Below are positions 22,291 through 33,633 of a stretch of 64,000 bases of DNA, one piece after another (within the stretch, counting starts at the first letter, position 1; each line of letters starts with the position of its first letter). The translations under genes were made by a program, and so were the position numbers. The notes beneath the pieces are model-generated. The model did not search any database. It worked only from the letters and a program-made list of their open reading frames with translations, and was not told the DNA's origin. This DNA is from Zarea fungicola (lineage: Eukaryota > Ascomycota > Sordariomycetes > Hypocreales > Cordycipitaceae): assembly GCA_900169235.1 (NCBI GenBank), contig FWCC01000203.1, positions 1-64,000 of the forward strand. Reading direction: 5' to 3'.

Positions 22291-22984
22291 CGGGACAAGG
22301 GTGAGTGACAAGATGTATGTGGTGTAGCGATTTATGGGCTGGCAATGTTGTGACACGAATAACCCATTAAACTGGTTTTAATTTCACTTAATAGAAATAG
22401 TGTACTGAACATGGCGAAGTGCTATAAACCGCCTTGCTGTTGTCTCACCCTCCAGGCTGAAGATGCCCTCGATTCTGCCTAAACGCCCGCCCAGCTACTC
22501 TCCCGTCAAGAACTTTTGTTTCATACCTCCATCTATAAAAAGGCAACCTCTTTTCGCGCCTGTCGGTAGCTGATTCCTATTCGCCATTACTGCATATTGT
22601 CCCAATTTCTCCATAGCTTATGAACTGGCCACTGGGCATACTGATTGGGCGGCATCATGTAGGCCGCATGCATAGCCTCCAAGCTGAAACCTGGTGTCGG
22701 TAATTCCACTTTCTGGGATTTTCATTGACAGCGGCAGTTTACCCCGCCTTTGTATTTTGCCAGCCTCACTTTTTCGCACGCAGGCAGGGTTTTGGTCATG
22801 CTTTCAGGTCATACTATCCTGCGGTGTATGAGCTCGGGCGTTGACAAAGCTAAATCTGCACTGCCAATATTCTTGACCAGTTTCCCAATCTGTCCCTGCC
22901 TCGAGTTTTACCATTGAACAAGTATCGCAGCTACTACAACATTGATGTAAATACTGCTCCGGTGAATCGTACCTGAATTTTATC
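22291..22984. other. Intergenic region between the HET gene and an ankyrin relic
   Basis: About 690 nt upstream of the HET gene. A TATA-like CTATAAAAAG occurs near 22530 but points toward the relic, not the HET gene. Nothing else is supported. Confidence 0.35.
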
Positions 22985-24730
22985 ATGGATAAAAAATAGA
23001 GCTCTGCCACGGCTGAGGCAAAGGCCTCAAGTTCTGAATACACCGCGTCAGACGACTCACAAGTTGACGACATCCTGGCCGAGTCTGAGAATGGCGACGC
23101 TGAGGAGATGGCTCCAAACTTTGACGCTACCGTATACGACTCCGAAGTTGCACAAATCCTAGCCGAGTATGAGAAGGAAAACACAAAAACCCTATTCCGG
23201 CTTATGGTAAAGCAAGTGAAAAGCAATGCAAAATAATGTTGGACGGACATTGAGGGGAAGAGGAAGGAAAAGCGGACAATAGCGAAAAAAGAAAGGCAAT
23301 CAAGGGAATAGTGACGGGCAGAGTAAAGGGCTATAAGTCGCTGAAGACCAAGCTAGAGAGTGATGGTGGCAGAAAATATTTCCTTGAATGCCTTGCAAAG
23401 AAACAGCAGCGTTTGCTAGAGCATCATGATATGGGTGATCTGGCGGCGGTTCGCATTGGGCTATACCTCCCTGGTGATATTAAAGAGGTTCTACAGAGAA
23501 TCAAGGAAGACTTCAAGGACGGCCATATTTTTGGTACAGTTCGGGACCATACACGAAAACCTAGTGCCACAAATGACAAACCTGACTGGCATGATCGAGG
23601 GCGATGGCAAGAGGACCTGGACTGGACGATGGAAACTGGGAGCACTACGGATACAAGTCATGGCAGGTGGTGGTGAAATGGGTCGTCGATTTGTCTAACC
23701 ACACACATCTCGAAGCCGCCAAAGCCTTCTTTGGACAGCCCATGGTAGAGATTTAGGTCGGTACGCTGGTCACGCAAGTCTGGGCGGAGGTGCAACACGA
23801 CGTCATCTACAAGCAGCCCAAGGATATTCGGGTGACAGACACCATGAACCGCATGGTTGATGCCACCAATGGTATGGCTATTACAACAGACATCCTGTTC
23901 AGGGAATTAGAACGAAGCTTGGAGAGGGCGAAAGCCGAAGCCGACAAAAAAAGCAAACTGGAGAAGGAGAAACCTTCTGTGGTGCTTTTTGAGTATTGCT
24001 TCAAAGGGGATGTCGATGGTGTAAGGAAGGTTCTTGGACAAGAAAAACCTGATCTGTGCTGGCAGAGTGATGATGGACAGACAGCGCTTTATGCGAATTG
24101 CTTAAGTTGACGTTTTGAAGTAGTGGCATTGTTGTTGAAAGCCGTAGAAAATCTTGACGAAGAGACCAAGCCAAAAGTATTCAGCATGGCAACTGACGCG
24201 GGAAGTACGGCGCTTCATGCGGCTTGCTCAGAAGGACATTTTGAACAGGTGAAATTGATGTTGGAAACCATAAACAAATCTTGGCGAAGTGGCCGAGCAA
24301 GAAATATTAAGCATGAAGAATGACTCCGCGGACACGGCGCTTCATCTCGCATCTTTAAGGGGTCGTGCCGGTATAGTCGCGGCTCTGCTTCCTCTTAGTC
24401 CAGGTACGAGAAACCAAAGGAATAGGTTGGGTTACACCGCATTTGAATTATCGGGTGCTCGGGATATTACTGAAACAGGAAGAGCGTTTGTTTCTTTCCT
24501 TACCGAAGCGGATAACTTGACGACAATTCTTTACGACGCCGTTCTACATCGCAAACTTGCCGCAATGAAGGGCGCTTGCTGCTGAGAAGGTCGATCTTGA
24601 TGGTTTGGACAAGCGTGGGATGACAGTGCTTCATTGTGCCGTTCAGCAGCGACAAGGTGCTGTTGTGCGGGAGCTGCTGAACGGCACTAGACTGGGCGCC
24701 GGCAAAGATATACAAGAGATGCTTGAATAA
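22985..24730 (+). pseudogene. Broken ankyrin-repeat protein gene
   Basis: A coding-like stretch runs forward but is cut by stops and frame changes. From the ATG at 22985 the fourth codon is followed by TAG. An acidic segment (DDSQVDDILAESENGDAEE) ends in TAA near 23236. The next block, from about 23311, lies in another frame (YKSLKTKLESDGGRKYFLE). Near 23640 the frame shifts to WQVVVKWVVDLSNH. A TAG interrupts at about 23754. Ankyrin repeats then follow in three pieces: SDDGQTALYANC, then AGSTALHAACSEGHFEQVKL, then SADTALHLASLRGRAGIVAA, and finally KRGMTVLHCAVQQRQGAVVR in yet another frame, to the TAA at 24730. Several stops are TAG/TAA where CAG/CAA would fit, which could reflect C-to-T (RIP-like) mutation. 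The likely ancestor is a fungal ankyrin protein of the NLR-associated sort. Introns cannot explain all the breaks. Confidence 0.85.
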
Positions 24731-25540
24731 TATGAGGCAACGAGGAAGTCTGGAGTGTGACCTGCGCGACGGCATTCCTGATGGCGCACAAGGAACGAAA
24801 TGATGAGCCATCTAGTCCATTAGTAACCAGTGCCAGAGAGATGAAATTCACCATCCCGTTACCCCTTTCTTGTAGTCAGCGACACAGATACTATTTCGTT
24901 TGTTATTTAAACCGAATGTTGGCGGACGGCTTGGATGCAATAACCAACTTGCTATATAATAAACGGTCTCAAAACAACCGCCGCTAGGGAGCCCTGAATC
25001 ACCACAACGGCTCAAAGATGTACAAAAGTTATAAAAGCGAGGTGGCAAAGCTCATTTATCCCCCCCAAAGTGAATGCACCGAATGAAAATTCATGCAGTG
25101 ATCAACATGACATGGAAAATCAATCCGTATCGAGATATAGCCACAAGGCAGTAATTAATTCAAAGCACATCACTCCATGTAAAGATGAATCCTAGTGCTG
25201 CTGCCTAAGAAACCTATAACCGTCTCTACGCCACCTATAATTTAGTCGTCACTGTACGACGCTTCACACTCCCCGCACCAGCAGCCCACCATTTGGCGTG
25301 ATAAACATTCACGATCTTGGCCGGCCTGGCCCCTGCCACCTGCAATGCGAAATACGAATTCATCCCGTCTCTCAACTATATATTCGACAGTAAAGTCTCT
25401 GTAGAAATAGGTCAATTGACTATACAAAGTAAAGTACAATATCAATTCATTGAATCAGTAAAATCTTCAAACAACTACACCATCCACAACCGCTGCCTCA
25501 CCTTTACTGCCCCTGCTCTTTAAAATCACGTACGTACATC
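24731..25540. other. Intergenic region
   Basis: About 810 nt, AT-rich, between the ankyrin relic and the PhnB-like gene. It has no supported gene or repeat. The right part should hold the promoter of the PhnB-like gene. Confidence 0.35.
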
Positions 25541-26068
25541 ATGTCCACGTCCACGCCCACCACCACTTCAACCAACGCCCTCGTCACCTGCCTCTGGTTC
25601 GCCAACGAGGCCGCAGAAGCCGCCGAATACTACGTCTCCATCTTTGCCCCTCACTCGGCCGTCACCTACACGAAGCACTACACATCCGCTGGTGCGGACA
25701 AGCACGGCCAGGAACCCGGCTCCGTGCTCGTCGTCGAGTTCACCCTCCGCGGGCAAAAGTTCGTCGCCCTCAACGGCGGCAAGCAGGACTGGTCCTTTAA
25801 CCCGGGCGTGTCCTTCCAGGTCGAGTGCGACGACCAGGACGAGATCGACCACTTTTGGAACAAGCTCGGCGAGGGCGGCGACCCAGCGGCCCAGCAGTGC
25901 GCGTGGGTGGCGGACAAGTACGGCGTCTCGTGGCAAGTGTTGCCCAAGGTGATGAAGAAGCTCCTATCGAGCGACGATCGGGAGGCGGCCGATCGCGCCA
26001 TGGTGGCCATGATGGGGATGAAGAAGCTGGAGATTGCGGGTTTGCAAAAGGCCTTTGACAATGAATGA
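25541..26068 (+). CDS. PhnB-like VOC-superfamily protein (3-dmu-9_3-mt domain)
   Basis: A single exon of 175 aa. It starts CLWFANEAAEAAEYYVSIF and shows the family pattern of a paired beta-alpha-beta-beta-beta fold: VVEFTLRGQKFVALNGG, FSFNPGVSFQVECDDQDE-like text (DWSFNPGVSFQVECDDQ), DHFWNKLGEGGDP and CAWVADKYGVSWQVLP. Bacterial relatives are annotated PhnB or demethylubiquinone methyltransferase-like, but the catalytic role is mostly unproven. The length is typical. The start ATG follows an AT-rich leader and a Thr/Ser-rich head. There are no splice signals inside. It is convergent with the downstream MFS gene, with about 270 bp between them. Confidence 0.88.
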   Translation: MSTSTPTTTSTNALVTCLWFANEAAEAAEYYVSIFAPHSAVTYTKHYTSAGADKHGQEPGSVLVVEFTLRGQKFVALNGGKQDWSFNPGVSFQVECDDQDEIDHFWNKLGEGGDPAAQQCAWVADKYGVSWQVLPKVMKKLLSSDDREAADRAMVAMMGMKKLEIAGLQKAFDNE

Positions 26069-26340
26069 TTTTTGGAATCAATTTTTGCTTTGTTATTGTA
26101 TGTAATGAATTACAGCCGCTTTTAAAAATCTATCAGAAATATGTGCAAATGAGATTCAAAAGTGAAGTCCCGGATATATGTGAAGAAAAAAAAACAAAAA
26201 ACCAAAACACAGTGGCTGCTTTCATGTGCCACGACAATTGTTCGCTGTCCAAAAATGCAAAAACCGCTTCCACCTCTCTTTTGTCCACAGCGGTGAGGAG
26301 CCAAAATCATCAAGTCTGGCAAAATTTTCTCTCAAGTCTC

Positions 26341-28368
26341 TTAAGACGCCTTTTCATCTACGGTGAGCTGTACCGCCTTTTCCTCTTCCCTCATCCTCTT
26401 GGCCTCCAATTTCGCCGCCCCCCTCGCCCTCTTGCTATCCATCCGCGCCTGGTCCTCGCGCAGCTGCCGAATCAGCCGGCTCTGCGCCCGAATCTTGCCT
26501 CCGTACCGCCAAAACACAAACGGGATCGGAATCATGATAATCTCCATGACGCCCAGCACCGTCCCCGCCCACCGCGGCGTCAGCGCCGCGTACATGGTCG
26601 GCCCGGCCAGCGGCAGCGTGCCGCCAATCACGCTGCGGATAAAGGTGTTGCCCGACAGCGCGCTCGCGGCGTAGATGCCGTACGCGCCCGCGAGGTAGTT
26701 GGACCCGTAGATGAAGACGATGGTGTTGCCGAAGCCAAAAGGGATGCCAAAGGCGATGGGCACCGCCCAGTGGACGTGCGTGGGCAGGCAGGTCCACGAG
26801 AAGCCCATCTGGCCGATGCTGGCCGCGATGGAGCCGGCAGCCATGACGATGGCCTGCGCCTCGGGGAGCACCTTGCCCGTCTCCGGGTCGCGGGGCTGCT
26901 TGTTGATGATGCGCCGGAAGAGAGGCTCGCCGAGGAGGGACGTGAGCGTGCCGATGCCGATGCCAATAAAGGAGAGACCTGTGGTGCCGGTGCTCCAGCC
27001 GCGGTGCTGGGTGAAGACGATGGGGTAGGCAACGAAGCAAAGGTACAGCACCGCATAAACAATTGAAATCCTGACAGAAAAAAAACATTAGCGCATGTGT
27101 ATTTATTTGGAAATCGCATGAGGTCAGTAGGGAATTGGCGACGATATCCGTCGGCTTACCAAATGTTCATGAACCACAATATTGGTTCTGTTAGGGCGAG
27201 ATAAAATGGCCGGCTGAGGTTCATCTTCAATAGGTGAAAAGTCGACAACTTATAGTCATACTGGCACCAGTAGCGCGGGTCATCGTTTTCTTTGCGCAGG
27301 CGCGCCGCCTTGGTCCGCAGAATCGCGGGTGCATACGTCTCCTTGACGGTGAGCATCATGAGCCATGTAGCGCCAGCCAGGATGAGAATGACCCAATTGG
27401 CCCATCGCCATCCCAGATACTGAAATACAAACCCTCCGATGATGGGACCTGTCACCGGACCATTCATGGGCGCGAGGCTGAAGAGGGACATTGTGCGTGC
27501 AAGGTAGTCTGGGTGTGAAATGTCCACGACTGTGCCTGGTGCATTGCCCACCATGACAGAGCCGAATAAAGCACTACAAAGAAAAGCGGTGTTAGTGCCT
27601 ATTTGCAGAAAACTTTGGGAGTAAAGGGAACAAAAAAAAAAAAAAGAAGCGCTCTTACTCGAAGAAACGAACGACAATTATAGTCGTCAGCGACTTGGCC
27701 ATGCCAGACGGGATAATCAACAGCGCCCAACAAGCAACACACACGAGATAGACCTTCCGTCGCCCATACAGCTCACTCAACGGCGCCACAATCAGCGTGC
27801 CCACGGCCAGACCCAGCAGGTACGTCGTCAAGCCCAGCGTGACAATCGTCGTGGTCGAGTCAAAGTCCTTGATCAGGCCAGGCGTCGAGGCCGTGTAGCT
27901 GCTTGAGTAGAGCGTCGTGCCCCATGTGCCAATGGAGGCGACAAAGACGCACCAGCCGCGGTACCACAGCGGCCAGTTCTTGGGGTTCTCCGGATCACCC
28001 TCGTCAAAGAGCACCTCGTACTCCGGGGGCCGCGAGGCGGCGCTGCTGGCGCTGGCACCGGAGCGGGTGTAGGCAATGGGCTCGCGGGCGTTGCGTTCCT
28101 CCTCGGTCTCGAGGTCCCCCGTCACGGCGCGCTCGAGCGTCTCATAGAGATGCTCATTGTCAAGGCGCTCCGTCTCGGCGGAGGAGCGGCGACTGTGTAG
28201 CGAGGTGTGGGATTTGGGGTGCTTAATGGCGGTAAATATGGGTGAAGATGTTTCCGAGGCGGAGGAGTACTCGGGGTTGGTGGTGTTGTCGTCGGTGGCG
28301 GAGCTGGAAGGGACGACGAGGACGGGATGTTGGCCCTTTTCTTCGTCGTGGGGTGGTGAGGGTGCCAT
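26341..28368 (-). CDS. MFS transporter, DHA1-type drug:H+ antiporter
   Basis: Exons 28368-27659, 27573-27160 and 27070-26341 encode about 617 aa. The N-terminal 120 residues are hydrophilic, Ser/Glu-rich and presumably cytosolic. Twelve membrane segments follow. The antiporter loop between segments 2 and 3 reads ELYGRRKVYLV. The next segments contain RFFDALFGS across intron 1, then SLAPMNGPVTGPIIGGF, the motif C of antiporters. The last segments include TGLSFIGIGIGTL and a basic C-terminal tail. Similar proteins (Flu1/Tpo1 group) expel drugs and polyamines at the plasma membrane; substrate here is unknown. Introns are 85 and 89 nt, in frame, with gtaaga/gtaagc donors. The first in-frame ATG is at 28368. 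Confidence 0.92.
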
Positions 28369-29989
28369 GACGGGAATAATACTGGAAATGAGACGAGCCA
28401 AGAAACTTGCTGGTCGGGAATTGTCTGAAACTGCTGGAATTTGTCTCAATGTTGGGTGGGTGAGACGGCGAATGTCTTAACCTGTCCGGCCGACTCTACA
28501 ATCTGTTGGACAAGATAACAACAGTTTCAACATTTGACTTGAACAGCACACGGCAGTGCACTCTTGCGTTTTCCTCTTTTCACCTGCCAATCACGAATGT
28601 AGAAGGAGAGAAAAGAGAGGGAGTGGTGCGCCAAGGTGACTTGCGGTCTGTCTGTGGTCTGTCTGCCTTTGTAATCTGTCTGCGAAAGTAGTAAAATGGG
28701 GGAACTCGCACGCAAGGCAGGCCTTCGGCGCCACCCAGCAGAGCATTTTTTACTAATTCTCCAGCCGTCGAATCTCAAACGGAGTGAATTTCGGTTTACG
28801 TGAAGCTCATCGGGCCGGGGGACCCAGAAAGCGGAAACAGGCCGCCAATAACACTGCACGAAACAGGACCAAGTCCGCGGACTCTTGATCTGGAGATGGA
28901 GCTATTGCCGCCATTGCGGGGCTCAGTTCCGGTCGCTGCATTGTACTCTTTGTTTGGCGCACATGCAATGCAGATTATAACTCCCGGGTTTCTCTCTTCT
29001 TCACTTGAAATAATAATGGCTAGCATATCATATGCTTAAGCAAATCTCATCTGAAGTTTCATAATGGACTTTTCAAGGCAAGCGAGCTGGTGGCGATTTG
29101 GAAGCGGTAGGCGACGGCCGGAACATAACCCTGGTCGGCTCCGCAAAAAGCAATGAGGACGATCCATGGAAAAAATGCTTGTGCAACCTGTGAGTCTTTC
29201 TACTTGGCCGACCGGGCGGTCGAGTTTGTTTGTTGTCACTGTAAATGTAGATGCCAGGGCGTAGGACGGCAGTTGACTCAACCACTCACAAGATCTTTGG
29301 ATCTTTGCACGTTTTGATTTGTCAGAACAGTACCAGTCTCGTCAAAGATAAATGATAGGCATTGATGTTGGCTAGATTGTGATTCTACGAGATACCGTAT
29401 CCGTAGCTCGGAGCCGGAGGGCATGAGGATGGCATCATGCTTTTCTTAACTAGGGTGGTCGGTGGTAGTTAGTCCGAGTGACGGAACGGACCCTTTCCGT
29501 TATTCCGAACCAGGACTCTCTGCCGTAAGTCAAAGTCATACGACGTGTGGTTGATAGAACATGCTTGATTTTATGCAGAAAGCTTGCGTCAAAAATCCCA
29601 AGTGTTTTGTCAGACATATACCCGTCGTTCCCCCAGCTTATTATTGAATTGATGCCAGTCGAAGGCGGGCATTGTAATGCTACTCCGACTGGTCTAGTGC
29701 TGATTTCTCCCATAGCTTTAGCTTCCCGCGATGAAGGTTTGCCGCACTGTACTTCGCACTAACCTTAATTTAGTTCCCTAGTAGGACTGACCGCTGTGGC
29801 GGCAGCCATACTGAATCTAGACACGGCAGAAAAAAAGCTGTCCCGCCCAAGCTGGCCCAGTAGCGTCGATGACGGGTTAACTACCCAGCCAGTAGAACCT
29901 CGTCAATACCAAAGTGGTCATTATCCGAAAGCTCAATCCGTCCATCCACACAGTTATCGCAAGACCATCACGGGCGGCCACTACACCAA
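28369..29989. other. Intergenic region between divergent genes
   Basis: About 1.6 kb between the MFS gene and the NDUFAF2-like gene. The open frames on both strands have no domain or codon pattern that supports a gene. It should hold both promoters. Confidence 0.4.
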
Positions 29990-30761
29990 ATGGCTGTAAA
30001 TAGCATCGGCCCCATTGGCCGAGCGTGGCTCAAATGGAAATCCCTACGTCTACCCTGGCGCAAGCGCTTCCTTGTCGGTATGTCACCACCATCTCCGTCA
30101 CGGAAAGCAAAGCAAAGCAAAGCTCGCCGCAAGCCCTCCAAGTACATGCACTAACTAACTACCGCACTTACTCGCCGCAGGCTACGACCTCCAAGGCAAC
30201 ACATACTGGGAGTTCCGCCTCACCACCCGCGGCGACCGCGCCGCCACCCCCAACGCCCTCGGCGAGGTTGAGCGCTGGCGCCGCATCGTCGAGTACCCCC
30301 GCGCGACGCACCTCTCCGCCGTCAAGGTCAGCCCGCTCTGGCACCAGTGGCTGCGATACACGCGCGAGCACGCCCCCAGCCTCGACGAGCAGCGCGGCGA
30401 CGTGGTCCGCCAGGCGCGCATGAAGCAGCTTGCCGCCGAGGCCGACGCACGCTGGGCAGCCAAGCCCAAGGTCATGGAGGATCCTCTACCCGGCCAACAA
30501 TCACAATCACAGAGTGCGCTGCCAGACGCTGGGGAAGCAGCGGCACCGGCAGCGCAGGATACGGTGACGCCGTTACGAGCCGATTCTAGACGGAGAAGGA
30601 ATCCACAGCGCGACGATGCGGCGGCCGCGGCGGTACAAGAGCAGACGCAGCAGGACGACGGTGGTGGCGTAGACCCCAAGGATCCGTGGAAACAAGCTCG
30701 TAAAAGGGGCCCTAGTGAGGACTGGCAACCACAGGCCTGGTCACCGAATGCCAAGAAATAA
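29990..30761 (+). CDS. NDUFAF2-like (mimitin/NDUFA12 family) complex I assembly factor
   Basis: Exons 29990-30077 and 30181-30761 encode about 222 aa. NDUFAF2 is a mitochondrial chaperone for complex I and a paralogue of subunit NDUFA12. Seen here: SIGPIGRAWLKWKSLRLPWR, then FLVGYDLQGNTYWEF across the splice junction, RWRRIVEYPR and SPLWHQWLRYTREHAPSLDE, all matching the family. After this about 110 residues are low-complexity, rich in Gln, Ala and Asp, and end in DPWKQARKR and WSPNAKK. The long tail favours the assembly-factor form over the short structural subunit. The 103-nt intron has a gtatgt donor, a ctaactaac branch region and a cag acceptor, and holds four AAAGC repeats at 30104-30123. 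Confidence 0.87.
30104..30123 (+). repeat. AAAGC x4 microsatellite in an intron
   Basis: Four perfect 5-bp units lie within the only intron of the NDUFAF2-like gene. They are outside the splice signals. Confidence 0.85.
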
Positions 30762-31220
30762 AACAAATACACAAGAAAAAAGACATAAAAAGTCTACGGC
30801 TTGGATCTGAATGAATAGCAACGGCGACCTTGGAGATATCAAAGACACATCAAAGTGTATTGTATTGTATTGTATAATTGTATCATAGTTGTATGTAGCA
30901 AGCTCTTTAAAAAGCGCAATTGAACGGTTTCAACACAGGCTCAACCTAGCAACTATTCCACGTAATCCTTCCATTCCCCTTGATCAAGATGCCCTTTCAA
31001 CAACATAACATCACTTTTTTTCCTTTGGCCCATGTTTAATGCAATGGTATATCATCAAATGTCGTGTAACAAAAATCTGTCCATCGAACCAGTAAAACCC
31101 CGAACGCCAGAACAACGAGAAAAAGAAACAGAAACAAAAAATAACAAGCTTTGGAAAACAGAAAAAGCCAACAGTTTTCGAGACAGGGAAGAAAAACAAA
31201 ATCGCTTGCTCTTTTTGTGT
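30762..31220. other. Intergenic region between convergent genes
   Basis: About 460 nt of AT-rich sequence with a short TGTATTGTAT repeat near 30860. Nothing else is supported. It likely contains two 3' UTRs. Confidence 0.4.
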
Positions 31221-33052
31221 CTATGCAACGGCGCCGTCGTCTTCTTCATCGTCACTCGCTGTCGCCTGTATCGCATCCAACAGCAACTCGAGTCTATTAC
31301 CCGACGCATCCAGCACCTCCATCGCCTGGACGTCATCTGGATCTAGGTTCGCCCGCCCCGTCCTCTTGCGTCGAATCTTATGCTGCCGCGCCTCGATCCC
31401 CCGGCGCACCGCCCCGTCCAGGGCCGCGCTGTACTCGAGCATACCCTCCGCCCACAGCAGCTGCAAGGCCGCCTCGACTACAAGCGACAGCTTGGCATTG
31501 TCCTCGATGCCAATCGTGTTGGCCGGGTGCGCCACGTAGCAATGTACCAGCATCGCCGTGCTCAGCCGGCCTTCCATCTCGCCCTCGCGGTCCACCCTGT
31601 ACGGGTCCTTGTAGCTTGACGGCAGCAGCAGCCGGAAGAGCACCTTGAGGACGGTGACGTGCAGTGCGGCCGCCATGGGGTTGCGGCGCTGCGCGGTGAA
31701 GAGCGCAAACATGTCGAGCGGGAGCACCTTGAGCGACGACGCGTAGGCGTCGTACAGGCGGTCAACGTCGGTGGCCTTGCGGAGCGTAAATGTCGCGGCC
31801 GACAGCAGCTTGAACAGGCGCAGGCGCAAGGGGACGCTCTCCGTCAGGCCCGCGGCAAACGCCACCGCCGTCGTCTTGGGTCGTCTGCGCGGCTTCTCCG
31901 GCGTGGGCGGCTCCGAGGCGCCCGACGAAAAGATATCGTCGTCCAGATAGTCGCCAAACCGATCATTCTCCACATCGACCTTGTCCTCCCGTTTACGCTT
32001 CTTCATCGTCGCCTCGTCCTGGCGACGGGCCCGTGGTTCCTTTTCAAACACCTCGTGGAACGACGAGGTCGAGAGGCTGCCGCCATCCGCAAACAAAGCC
32101 TTCATGATGGCCTTGAAGCCTCCTTGGGGCCCATTCCTTTGTTCCATGTACATTAGCAGAATCGACTGCTCCCGCATCGTCGTCGGTGCCGTGCTGGTGC
32201 TACCGCCGCCTTTCGTGTCGTCGTGCGCCTCCATGTCGAGCCGTTCGCGCTCCGCCCAATCCTCCTCGAGCACATCGAGCATAAACTCGACCCAGACCTT
32301 CCAATACCGCCAGCGCTGCGGGTGCAGCGCGCTGCAGTTGAACGCCCATCCGATGGTGGACCAGAAATCCTGACCCCGGCTCCACACACTGTGGGCGTTG
32401 GCAAGACTGCCTGTTATGCGGTCGCGGTCACGATCGCGCTCGTCGGTGGACGCGTCGTCCGACAGCCCATCATCGCTGTCGTAGCCGGACCGGCGACGGT
32501 GGTAGCGCGGCGTTGAGTAGAACTGGAAGGCGGCGCGCAGGTTGGCGTTGACAGGGCCAGCCACGGTGAGGAGGCTCCGGAGATAGCTAAGCGCGAGAGT
32601 GGCGACTTCCGATGATGCCTTGTCGGCGCGGTTCGTGTAGGCTGGATGCACGAGCAGCGAGTTGAGGACGGCGAGGTGGCTAGGGGGGGGGACAAAGACT
32701 GTTTGTGCTGCTGTGGTGCGTCGCCGTCGCGCTGAACCCGCGCCCAACAAACTGCTGAAGAGGTTAATCGCACCGGTATCTGTAGCGACATGGTTAGAAT
32801 AACAATAACAATAACAAAATGGGTATGAACCACGCCGTCAGAATTGCTGGTTCACTCACAAAGCTGCTCCTCGAGAAAAATGTGGCAGTGTGCCTTGAGT
32901 TCGCGTGGCAACGAGCGGACATCGCGAAATCTTGATTGGGGGTGGTGTACTGGGCTGCTTGCTGCCGTTGAGCTATGCGCCGCTTCCGACTCAGCCGCAG
33001 TATGAAATGAGGCCGGAGATGAAGAAGCACTTGGAGCAGGAGACTGCACCAT
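31221..33052 (-). CDS. Conserved protein of unknown function, probably nuclear
   Basis: Exons 33052-32860 and 32779-31221 give about 583 aa. I do not recognise the family. The N-terminus is Ser/Ala-rich, followed by LPRELKAHCHIFLEEQL, which continues across the intron as YTGAINLFSSLLGAG. The middle carries alternating helices (SSEVATLALSYLRSLLTVAG; FWSTIGWAFNCSALHPQRW) that suggest a helical-repeat scaffold. A loop rich in Asp/Arg lies near 150-180. A basic cluster, MKKRKREDK, looks like a nuclear localisation signal, and the C-terminus is acidic (SDDEEDD). The 80-nt intron has a gtgagt donor, a ctaac branch site and a ctacag acceptor. The joined frame has no stop. The MFS gene upstream lies on the same strand. 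Confidence 0.85.
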
Positions 33053-33633
33053 GCTCACAATAACGACCGTCGGCCGTGATGAAACGTTTTTTCTTTGTAT
33101 GCCCCTCGAGTAAGTTGGTGGGCGGGTTAATGCAGGTTGTATAAAGAAAGTGGCAGCCAGCACTCAACGCGACACACCTTTTCGGCAGCGCCACCACGAG
33201 CACTAAAGATAGCGCGACTTGCGAGCGGGATGGGCGTTTTTTCTTTTCTCAGGTACTGACTTGGCTAATGGGCCCCCTGTAGCTGAAACTGCCAGCACAA
33301 CACTGCTGCGTCTGTTCACTGAAACAATATGCTGAAAATGATTTTGTTACGCAGAGCACACCAAACTGGAGCTGCATCTTATTTTTCACGGATGATTAAT
33401 TCATCATTACTCAAGTTGGTGTATATAATTGTATTAGTTTATACTGCGCTCATCAGGCGTGGTACATCTATATTTATGCCTCCAAAATGCAATATGCTCA
33501 TGCTTGCGCGATATCTATCCTGATCAAGACAAAAGAAAATCTACAATGCAAAAAATTATGAATGAAAAAATTTATCCCCAAAACGCCCATTACAATGCAA
33601 TGAATAAACATCTTGTCGACAGTAATCTGTCGT
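33053..33633. other. Intergenic region
   Basis: About 580 nt between two genes on the minus strand. It is AT-rich toward the MFS gene 3' end and contains no supported gene or RNA. Confidence 0.4.

Noticed and set aside
22804..23250. 148-codon reverse open frame
   Set aside because: It lies antisense to the acidic part of the ankyrin relic; the forward reading is the protein-like one.
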